Positions 17,230 to 23,385 of a DNA stretch of 23,683 nucleotides are shown here, in pieces. The stretch lies in NCBI GenBank assembly GCA_023142215.1, contig JAGLJW010000050.1, forward strand, positions 1 to 23,683, written 5' to 3'. The stretch comes from Candidatus Parcubacteria bacterium. Lineage in GTDB: Bacteria; Patescibacteriota; Patescibacteriia; Patescibacteriales; UBA12075. Each line of letters begins with the position of its first letter. Position 1 is the stretch's first letter. The position numbers and the translations under genes are program-made. The notes beneath the pieces were generated by a model. That model worked only from the letters and a program-made list of their open reading frames with translations. It made no database searches and was not told the DNA's origin.

Positions 17230-18297
17230 ATGAACACTATTTTAGACCCATTTGAGAAGTATAAAAATGAATATATGAAGGCTGATAAATTTAGGAAAGG
17301 TGAAATTTTAGATACTGTAGTTGATTTAACTAAAATGCATAAGAAATCTATTATTCGTAAATTCAGGTCTTTGCAATTAAAAAGTGAAGTTGATAAGCAA
17401 GTGAGATTAATTAAACCTGGACGTCCTTGTATTTATGATCGTGAAACAACATTTGCTTTAAAAAAGTTATGGATATTGAGTAAAAAATTATGTGGTGAAT
17501 TATTGCATCCGATGATTTCAGAATATATTGATCAATACAAAAAATTTGGTAACTGGGAATATAGTTCTAAAGTTGATAATAAATTATGTATAATGAGTGT
17601 TTCTACTATTAAACGAAAAACTAACACTTTTTTTAAAGATGATAAAGATAGTTTCAGAAAGGGTGTATCAACTACTAAATCATCAGCTATTAAAACGATT
17701 ATTCCAATTAGAGATACTTCCTGGTTTGAGGCAAAAATTGGTGAAGGACAATTAGATACTGTTGTTCATTGTGGTAATGTATTATCTGGAGATATGGCAT
17801 ATACCCTTAATTTTACTGATTATCAAACGTATTGGATTGGATTACGGGCACAGATGAATAAAGGACAAAAAGCTACACAGGAGAGTTTGTTTTATTTGAA
17901 AGATTATTTGCCATTTAAAATGATATCTATTCATCCTGATACAGGAAGTGAATTCATTAACTATCATTTAAAAACAAGTTGTGATAATATTGGAGTTGAG
18001 ATGTCTCGTTCACGTCCGAACCATAAAAATGATAATATGTGTGTAGAAGAACGTAATGGTCATGTGGTACGAAAATACATTGGGTACATTAGAATTGATT
18101 GCCAGGAAGCTGTAGACGCACTTAATGAATATTATGATGCTCTGTGTTTATTCAGTAATCATTTCATTGCTATCCGTAGAACTAAAGAAAAAGAAAGAGT
18201 TGGTGCAAGATATAAGAGAAAATTTGAAAAAGCAAGAACTCCATATCAAAGAGTTGTAGAGTCTAGTGAAATATCAAACAAAAAAAATCAAAATTAA
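17230..18297 (+). CDS. IS transposase, integrase catalytic (DDE) domain; last part out of frame
   Basis: 355 residues in the main frame. Seen: an N-terminal helix-turn-helix-like region (about 20-60); KPGRPCIYD (62-70); an STTK segment; then an RNase H-like integrase core with D176 (GQLDTVVHCG), D237 (SIHPDTGSEFIN) and E283 (NHKNDNMCVEERNG), a DDE triad typical of IS481/ISNCY-type transposases that move DNA by cut and paste or replicative transfer. After TPYQRVVESSEIS the frame meets a run of eight A (18280-18287) and stops soon after. In the -1 frame the coding sequence continues with KSKLKEIHESLNMFELENK and more, to a stop at 18404, giving the C-terminal tail expected of the family. This is either a frameshift mutation or slippage on the A run. 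Confidence 0.87.
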   Translation: MNTILDPFEKYKNEYMKADKFRKGEILDTVVDLTKMHKKSIIRKFRSLQLKSEVDKQVRLIKPGRPCIYDRETTFALKKLWILSKKLCGELLHPMISEYIDQYKKFGNWEYSSKVDNKLCIMSVSTIKRKTNTFFKDDKDSFRKGVSTTKSSAIKTIIPIRDTSWFEAKIGEGQLDTVVHCGNVLSGDMAYTLNFTDYQTYWIGLRAQMNKGQKATQESLFYLKDYLPFKMISIHPDTGSEFINYHLKTSCDNIGVEMSRSRPNHKNDNMCVEERNGHVVRKYIGYIRIDCQEAVDALNEYYDALCLFSNHFIAIRRTKEKERVGARYKRKFEKARTPYQRVVESSEISNKKNQN

Positions 18298-18404
18298 AAG
18301 AAATTCATGAATCATTAAACATGTTTGAGTTAGAAAACAAAATGGAAAAAGCATTAAAAAAAGTTTATGCTATTCAAATAAAAAAAAGAGGTAAAATGTA
18401 CTAA
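18282..18404 (+). pseudogene. C-terminal tail of the transposase in the -1 frame
   Basis: From the A8 run the -1 frame reads about 40 codons (KLKEIHESLNMFELENKMEK, then a basic segment ending KKRGKMY) to TAA at 18402-18404. Related transposases keep such a tail (ISEE..KLRE..LNPLEL-like) in one frame. It would be joined to the main ORF by a -1 shift or by transcriptional slippage. Confidence 0.7.
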
Positions 18405-18502
18405 ATTCAAATCACTCTTGGTAACCCATTTATGAACTATACACTAGCCCTTTCGGTAACGTTTACTTATGAGCTATAGCGTTATATGCCAATCTAAAAT
18501 CG

Positions 18503-18534
18503 ATAAAATAGCTAATTATACATGAAATTATGGT
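18503..18534. repeat. Conserved 32-bp core, copy C
   Basis: Begins ATAAAATAGCTAATTATACA and ends ATTATGGT, with the second block (GTAGAAGGTACAATACATAA onward) at 18573-18611. Without the IS it would sit about 60 bases upstream of the exonuclease start codon. Confidence 0.85.
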
Positions 18535-18826
18535 AAAAATTAGTAATATGTATTAATCACCAAAGTTAAAATGTAGAAGGTACAATACATAATGTGATGT
18601 TTTACAAAATAATAATGCGGGAATTTTTGAAGATTTTAAGAAAAAAACATGCTTAGTACTTATCTATACATCTCATCTTTGACATTATGTACACCCTTTC
18701 TATGCAAAGAAAACAACTACTATACATAACAACACTTAAAGTTTTCCTAAAGAAAAAATAAAATCTTCTCTATTTTATAATAAAAAAACATCAACGCCGT
18801 ATAATCCCTTTATATATTTTTATAAA

Positions 18827-18835
18827 TGCTATACA
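18827..18835 (+). promoter_or_regulatory. Extended -10 promoter of the MFS gene
   Basis: TGCTATACA (18827-18835) with the ATG at 18846. The predicted transcript start is only about 4 bases before the ATG, so the mRNA is probably nearly leaderless. No SD is visible. Confidence 0.5.
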
Positions 18836-18845
18836 ATTAAGTAGT

Positions 18846-20048
18846 ATGGAATTAACTAAACGACAAATACTATATCAACTCTGGCCATTTTTTAGCTATA
18901 AGCTACTCAAAGGTGCTTGTTTTATTACAACTATCACCTTTTTTATATTTTTCAACAACAAAAATATTAACTATTTTGAAGCCTCTGCTCTACTTTCACT
19001 ACTTTTTTTGTTGCCTGTTTTCTTTGAAACAATTACTGGAGTTATTGCTGATACAATAGGACGAAAATTTTCAGTTCTTATTGGAATATTTGGAGAACTT
19101 CTCATTATAATTGGAATAATTTTTACTTCAAATTATTTGCTATTGCTTATTTTATTTGCACTTTGGGGAATTGTTACAACATTTGCCTCTGGGGCTGATG
19201 ACGCTTGGGCAATTGAATTAATACCAGAGCAATTACGAGAAAAATTTCTTGATCACTACTACTCACTTTCCTCTAGTTCTTTTAGCCTTGGAATGATTGT
19301 AGCTGGGTCATTATCAAGTTTATTAATTTTTATTTATGGAAATCAAAGTGTTTGGTTTGCTCGTTTATTTTTTGTGATTCTTATTTTTGTAATTCTTTCA
19401 TTTACTAAAGAAAATTTTCGAAAAACTACTCATAATGAATCACATTTTAAAGCATTTTACATAAATCTAGCTAAAGGACTTTCTCACTTTTGGAATAATT
19501 TAAACACCAGAAATATCGTTTTGGGTGAATTCTTTGCTACACTCACGCTTGTTGGAATCGGTAGTGCCTCTTTACAAAAGTATTTGCTTGAATCAAGCTT
19601 ACTTGAATCAAACTGGGGTCTTGTGTATTCCATATCGGCTATCGTAGGAGTTTTTATTCCTCTGTTTGCAATGCAACTTTCAAAAAAATTCTCCAGCCAA
19701 AAAAAATATCTTATCTTTGTCTTTATCTCTCAAGCTGTTTTATATCTATCAGCTAGTATAATTTTAAATCCTTTATTCGCTATTGTTTTTATATTTTTGC
19801 ATAATAATCTTGAAGATGCTTTTAACCCTGTCAACTCATCATTTTTCCATAAAGAAATACCATCAAATATCAGAGCCACCCTCAGCTCGCTACAATCAAC
19901 CTCTCTTGGACTTGCAGCATTCACTGGAACAATACTAGGTGGATTTTTAACAAATCAATTAAATGGTCAATTAAGTATTGGGATTCTTACATTATTCCTG
20001 TTGCCTGCAATAATATTTTATACAAAAATAAAAACACCTATTTCTTAA
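18846..20048 (+). CDS. Major facilitator superfamily transporter
   Basis: 400 residues, about 12 hydrophobic segments, no signal peptide: an inner-membrane secondary transporter, probably proton-coupled. Seen: the MFS motif A variant GVIADTIGRKFS (about residues 65-76) between helices 2 and 3; an acidic ASGADDAWAIELIPEQLREK loop near 113-133; and a repeated two-half layout with a central cytoplasmic loop (TKENFRKTTHNESHFKAF). Its relatives are mostly drug or small-molecule efflux proteins; the substrate cannot be read from sequence. It faces the radical SAM operon tail to tail, with stops 22 bases apart. That makes it a candidate exporter or immunity pump for the modified peptide, though opposite orientation means separate transcription. 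Confidence 0.85.
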   Translation: MELTKRQILYQLWPFFSYKLLKGACFITTITFFIFFNNKNINYFEASALLSLLFLLPVFFETITGVIADTIGRKFSVLIGIFGELLIIIGIIFTSNYLLLLILFALWGIVTTFASGADDAWAIELIPEQLREKFLDHYYSLSSSSFSLGMIVAGSLSSLLIFIYGNQSVWFARLFFVILIFVILSFTKENFRKTTHNESHFKAFYINLAKGLSHFWNNLNTRNIVLGEFFATLTLVGIGSASLQKYLLESSLLESNWGLVYSISAIVGVFIPLFAMQLSKKFSSQKKYLIFVFISQAVLYLSASIILNPLFAIVFIFLHNNLEDAFNPVNSSFFHKEIPSNIRATLSSLQSTSLGLAAFTGTILGGFLTNQLNGQLSIGILTLFLLPAIIFYTKIKTPIS

Positions 20049-20065
20049 TTATTTGAAATAGGTGT
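20034..20065 (-). terminator. Terminator between the MFS gene and the radical SAM operon
   Basis: A perfect 11-bp stem ACACCTATTTC/GAAATAGGTGT (20034-20044 and 20055-20065). The minus strand continues TTTTATTTTTG, so it fits termination of the radical SAM operon. It overlaps the last codons of the MFS gene. The plus side lacks a T tract. Confidence 0.8.
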
Positions 20066-20070
20066 CACAG

Positions 20071-21369
20071 CTACAAAATATAACTGCTAAGCAACTTTTT
20101 AGTTACCTTCTTATAAAAATCACAAGTTTGTAACCATGTTTCAGATTTTTCTTCTATCAACATACAATGTCCATTACATAATCCTTCAATAATACAATCT
20201 TTACAAAGTGGGTTTGATTTTGGCATGCGTGTTTCGCAAATCGCCTTGAATTTCTTAGAACCCAAATGCTCTTCTAGAGATAAATATGTAAACATATTAT
20301 TTCCTTCATATCCGCACAACTTAAAACCGCCACTTGACGACACACAAACACTTTCTCCAACAACATTTCCACAAAAAGACTTAATCTTAGAACTATTATC
20401 AATAATATTAAAAAAAGGAATTAACCAATAGCCAAAAATACTTAAATCATTTTTTCCAGCTTCTTTATACCCATATAATAATTCTTCGATCAATACAGCA
20501 ACATCAACAAAACCAAGGCTTCCAATATCAAAATCCAAATCAAATTCTTTAATACCATATTGCTTACAAATAGAAATTAAGTAATCAATATCATCTTTAA
20601 AACCAGTATCTCGAAAAGTTGCACTAAGACAACTAAACCGAAAATCAATTTCATTCCCCAATTTCAACGCAGCAAGAACAACATCGCTGCTATCAATATC
20701 ATTCAAAATAGGAATTCGTTGAGCTCTTTGTCTTTCTGGCATTCCGTCCAACGATAATCCAACCTTAATTTTGTGCTTCTGACAGTATTTTAGCTTTTCG
20801 TGCGTTATTAAGCTACTATTAGTAATCAAACTCAACGTTACATCAGATCTAATCTCTCTAATCACCGGAGTAATATGATAAATAACATCCCAATTCAACA
20901 ATGGTTCAGCTGTACCAAAATACACAAGGACTCTTGGCTGTTTCTCCGTAAGCTTCAAAAAGTCTCTTATTGCTTTTTCTGCTATATCTATTGAAAGATA
21001 CTTTTGAGCAAAAGAATTCTTATTTCTCCAAAAGGTACAATAAACACATTTATAATTACAATGTTCACTAACAGACAATTCTAAACATCTTAATTTTTTA
21101 GAATTAACTGAATCAAAAACAAGTTCTTTAGATTTTCTAGAAAGATTTTCTTCTTCTGAAAAACTTTTTGCAACCAGAATATTCACTTCTTTTAAATGGT
21201 TGATTTCATCATCATTAAGTATAGTATTACCCACAAAGTCTTTTCTTAAAATATTAAACTGCTCTGAAGAAACAATCCTATATCCACCAAGTATCCTATT
21301 CCATAAAACAACGGAATCATCAACTCGCAACCAGACTACAAACTTACTAAGTACTAAATCACTTTCCAT
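20071..21369 (-). CDS. Radical SAM/SPASM peptide-modifying enzyme, second in operon
   Basis: 432 residues. Seen: an N-terminal region (1-90) like the small substrate-recognition domain of peptide maturases (VVLWNRILGGYRIVSSEQF); the radical SAM cluster motif C104-N-Y-K-C108-V-Y-C111, binding a 4Fe-4S cluster and SAM; GTAEPLLNW (a GGEP-like SAM-binding motif, 152-160); and a C-terminal SPASM domain with C333, G347 and C352 in CX13GX4C spacing, then C389, C392, C398, C402 and C416, enough for two auxiliary clusters. SPASM enzymes usually modify ribosomal peptides (thioether, C-C bonds, epimers) or activate sulfatases. The adjacent peptide gene favours the former. It is a paralogue of the enzyme at 21557-22903 (shared CIIEG.C.G.C and WLIPF/WITPF). 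It has a weak-to-moderate SD, AAGGTGAG, and lies 80 bases after the peptide gene, beyond a hairpin. Confidence 0.92.
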   Translation of the reverse strand: MESDLVLSKFVVWLRVDDSVVLWNRILGGYRIVSSEQFNILRKDFVGNTILNDDEINHLKEVNILVAKSFSEEENLSRKSKELVFDSVNSKKLRCLELSVSEHCNYKCVYCTFWRNKNSFAQKYLSIDIAEKAIRDFLKLTEKQPRVLVYFGTAEPLLNWDVIYHITPVIREIRSDVTLSLITNSSLITHEKLKYCQKHKIKVGLSLDGMPERQRAQRIPILNDIDSSDVVLAALKLGNEIDFRFSCLSATFRDTGFKDDIDYLISICKQYGIKEFDLDFDIGSLGFVDVAVLIEELLYGYKEAGKNDLSIFGYWLIPFFNIIDNSSKIKSFCGNVVGESVCVSSSGGFKLCGYEGNNMFTYLSLEEHLGSKKFKAICETRMPKSNPLCKDCIIEGLCNGHCMLIEEKSETWLQTCDFYKKVTKKLLSSYIL

Positions 21370-21391
21370 TATCTCACCTTATCACAATATT

Positions 21392-21428
21392 AAAAAGTGC
21401 TTCTTCTCGCAAAAACGAAAAGAAGCAC
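21392..21428 (-). terminator. Intra-operon hairpin terminator or attenuator after the peptide gene
   Basis: On the minus strand a 13-bp stem, GTGCTTCTTTTCG (21428-21416) with CGAGAAGAAGCAC (21409-21397), one G-U pair, 6-base loop, followed by TTTTT (21396-21392). It lies between the peptide gene and the second enzyme, so most transcripts may stop here. This would give more peptide mRNA than second-enzyme mRNA, as in many RiPP operons. Confidence 0.8.
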
Positions 21429-21449
21429 AGGATTAGTTAATAAATCCAA

Positions 21450-21527
21450 TTAGGATTTACAACACGAAGTGCGTTTGGCAAGCATTGTAAGTTCACGTTG
21501 CTTGCTAAGTTTTTTAAACTTAAACAT
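21450..21527 (-). CDS. Candidate RiPP precursor peptide (25 residues)
   Basis: A short gene between the two radical SAM enzymes. It starts ATG at 21527, has a strong SD (AAAGGAGGT, 21533-21541) at ideal spacing, and ends at TAA (21450-21452). The peptide begins MFKFKKLSKQRELTM, continues LAKR and ends TSCCKS. It has 25 residues, six Lys and two Arg, one Glu and adjacent Cys22-Cys23 close to the C-terminus. I read about residues 1-19 as leader and the C-terminal TSCCKS as core. Cys pairs are known targets of radical SAM thioether chemistry, but the actual modification is unknown. I do not recognise the sequence as a known precursor family. There is no signal peptide or GG cleavage site and no peptidase gene nearby; the HExxH protein is the only candidate in the window. 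Confidence 0.8.
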   Translation of the reverse strand: MFKFKKLSKQRELTMLAKRTSCCKS

Positions 21528-21556
21528 TTTCTACCTCCTTTAATAATTGTTGCTAT

Positions 21557-22903
21557 TCAAGAAACCGATTCGCTTGCGCCTTGAATACTTAATAATTTCT
21601 CTGTAATTGCGCGATAATAATCACAAAGCCCTCTTCTATTATCATGTGAATATTCACCTGTGACATAACACTGTCCCGCACATGCTCCTTCAATTATACA
21701 ACCTTTACACATTTCATTTCTTCCAATCAAACGAGATGAAACCAAATCATACATTTTCCCATCAACCGAAAAAGCGACCTCAATATCTCTGTAATGTCCT
21801 AAAGAAGTCGAAGATGAACCACATATATACATCAAGCCATCAGGAGCAATCGAAACTGATTTACCATGAACGCCTTTACAAAATGCATAATGTTTATCAA
21901 CAATTGACCTGTTTGAAACATTTAAAAATGGCGTTATCCATGTTCCAAAAAATTCAATATTATTTTCATTGCATTTTTGCCACATTGATGACAAAAAATC
22001 TATCCTTTCATCAAGAGTTATCCCAAGAGAATTGACCAAATCAAAATCCATAGCCAAGCTTCTAAATCCATTTTCTAAGCACCAGTCAATAAAAGTTAAA
22101 TCAAAAAATGGAAAATTAGCCTCAGTAATTGTTACACTAATACCTTCTAAAGCTTTACCTGCTTTTTTAAGTAATGCCATCTTCTTACGAATTACATCAT
22201 AAGTACCATTGCCATTTTTAAAAATACGAATTAAATCATTGGCTTCTTTTCTGCCATCCAAAGATGCATAAACAGCTATATCTTCATCAACAAAAAATCC
22301 AGCCATCTCTTCATTTAATAATGAAAGATTCGTATTTATCGAAGTAACCCTACTAAGAAAAGGATATTGCTCTCGCAAATACTGTTGAATCTTCTTAACT
22401 AACGAAAAATTCATTAATGGTTCAGCATTACCATAGTGTACATCAATCTTTGAGAAATTAGACTTCCTCTCTCTCAAAAAATCAACCACAAAATCAATAG
22501 CATCAATTGCTGTGTTTACAGTCATTAACTCATCACTTTGAGCATTTGAAGAAATACAATGCTTACAACCAAAATTGCACTTTTCCGAAACTCTTAAATC
22601 AAAAAATTCAACTGTCTCACCTCTTGAAACCTTATTAAGATATGCGATATTTAATTGTTCACAAATCTCATTCTCTGATTTATTACTTGGAATCAATAAA
22701 TATGAATCTTTTAGGGCGTCAAATAATACCAACTCATCCTCGGAATACTGATTAATTCCCAGATTAATATTATCACAATCTGAAAAGTAATTATAACTCG
22801 CCTCGTCTAACACGATTGGCAAATTCAGTATTGTGTTATAACAAACTACATTTCCGTTATTACAAAATATACTATGAACATTTTGCGATTTAATTAGTTG
22901 CAT
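21557..22903 (-). CDS. Radical SAM/SPASM peptide-modifying enzyme, first in operon
   Basis: 448 residues, stop TGA. Seen: an N-terminal region of about 95 residues like the recognition domain of peptide maturases (VVCYNTILNLPIVLDEASYNYF); the radical SAM motif C109-N-F-G-C113-K-H-C116; HYGNAEPLMNF (156-166), a GGEP-like motif; and a SPASM domain with C342, G356 and C361 in CX13GX4C spacing, then C399, C402, C408, C412 and C427. All auxiliary-cluster ligands are present, so both paralogues look active. Dividing the work, for example one crosslink each, is inference. It is first in the operon, with SD AAGGAGG (22914-22920) and promoter 22955-22983. The peptide gene starts 29 bases after its stop. 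An overlapping ATG at 22910 lies in another frame and gives only six codons. Confidence 0.93.
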   Translation of the reverse strand: MQLIKSQNVHSIFCNNGNVVCYNTILNLPIVLDEASYNYFSDCDNINLGINQYSEDELVLFDALKDSYLLIPSNKSENEICEQLNIAYLNKVSRGETVEFFDLRVSEKCNFGCKHCISSNAQSDELMTVNTAIDAIDFVVDFLRERKSNFSKIDVHYGNAEPLMNFSLVKKIQQYLREQYPFLSRVTSINTNLSLLNEEMAGFFVDEDIAVYASLDGRKEANDLIRIFKNGNGTYDVIRKKMALLKKAGKALEGISVTITEANFPFFDLTFIDWCLENGFRSLAMDFDLVNSLGITLDERIDFLSSMWQKCNENNIEFFGTWITPFLNVSNRSIVDKHYAFCKGVHGKSVSIAPDGLMYICGSSSTSLGHYRDIEVAFSVDGKMYDLVSSRLIGRNEMCKGCIIEGACAGQCYVTGEYSHDNRRGLCDYYRAITEKLLSIQGASESVS

Positions 22904-22954
22904 GACTCATAAACCTCCTTATTTTATTTAGTTGTCAAAAAACAATTTTAAATC

Positions 22955-22983
22955 AAATTAGCACAATAAAAAATAAAAGTCAA
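22955..22983 (-). promoter_or_regulatory. Promoter of the radical SAM/peptide operon
   Basis: On the minus strand: TTGACT (22983-22978), 17-bp spacer ending TGC, TAATTT (22960-22955). The leader is about 45 bases. Sequence is very close to the promoter at 1358-1386. Conserved core copy D starts about 39 bases upstream. Confidence 0.7.
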
Positions 22984-23021
22984 GAAGTGTAAGATTACTA
23001 GAATCAATCAATATAAGATTG

Positions 23022-23053
23022 ATAAAATAGCTAATTATACATGAAATTTTGGT
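23022..23053. repeat. Conserved 32-bp core, copy D
   Basis: Begins ATAAAATAGCTAATTATACA and ends ATTTTGGT, identical to copy A over the 32 bases. The following block is more diverged than in A and C until 23096, where the long pilin repeat begins. Confidence 0.85.
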
Positions 23054-23095
23054 AAAAATTAATAATAAAACCTATAAAAAATACGCTACACAATG

Positions 23096-23385
23096 TGATG
23101 TTTTATAAAATAAAATTCACAAGAGATATGTCTATTTTGTCATTTTGAATCCCCTTCATGGGGTGAAAAATCCCTTCAATATTAAAATTATATCAGCACA
23201 ATTATTTGCACTATTTATTTTGAAGAAATTTCTTACTCTAAAAAAACTATGCTATAATATATTTAGAATCACAAAAACTTACAATTTTATTAAAAAATAA
23301 ATCACTAAAATCATGTCCAAACAATTAACTAAAAATCTAATAATTCTATTCCTTGGATTATTTATTGTTTTTGTTCCTCTTCGCA
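23096..23385 (+). repeat. Long direct repeat, right copy
   Basis: Partner of 13441-13730, same orientation, offset 9655 bp. The few differences include the pilin -10 box, here a consensus TATAAT. Confidence 0.9.
23250..23258 (+). promoter_or_regulatory. Extended -10 promoter of pilin copy 2
   Basis: TGCTATAAT (23250-23258), consensus extended -10, 55 bases before the ATG. The first copy has TGCTACAAT at the same place, so this copy may be expressed more strongly. Confidence 0.6.

Larger units (their letters stand above)
17131..18486 (+). mobile_element. IS element with IS481/ISNCY-like DDE transposase
   Basis: About 1.35 kb, bounded by long inverted ends, each with two tandem copies of a TCATAAxTA..GTTACC-like site: left 17131-17157 and 17165-17193, right 18419-18446 and 18455-18483. 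The inner pair is nearly identical (TAGTGTATAGTTCATAAAT then GTTACCA). It carries one transposase gene. CGTTATA occurs at both ends (17132-17138 and 18480-18486), but since the terminal sites overlap it I cannot decide whether this is a target duplication. It is inserted just upstream of the exonuclease gene. Confidence 0.88.
18405..18845. other. Region between the transposase and the MFS gene
   Basis: 441 bp without a convincing gene. It contains the right IS end, conserved core copy C (18503-18534) with its second block (18573-18611), then AT-rich sequence. A TTGACA at 18679-18684 has only a poor -10 match (TATGCA) downstream, so I do not call a promoter there. Confidence 0.6.
22904..23312. 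other. Regulatory region between the RiPP operon and pilin copy 2
   Basis: 409 bp. From left to right: the operon leader and promoter (22955-22983), conserved core copy D (23022-23053), and the long repeat with the pilin promoter from 23096. No other gene was seen. Confidence 0.7.

Noticed and set aside
18679..18705. Promoter with TTGACA in the gap before the MFS gene
   Set aside because: The -10 candidate TATGCA is poor, and a nearer extended -10 exists at 18827-18835.
21682..22035. Plus-strand 117-residue ORF inside the radical SAM gene
   Set aside because: It lies opposite the SPASM domain, has no SD and a low-complexity sequence. It is a shadow frame.
22893..22910. Six-codon ORF (MSHATN) overlapping the start of the first radical SAM gene
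   Set aside because: It is too close to the SD, has no features, and the enzyme start at 22903 has better spacing.
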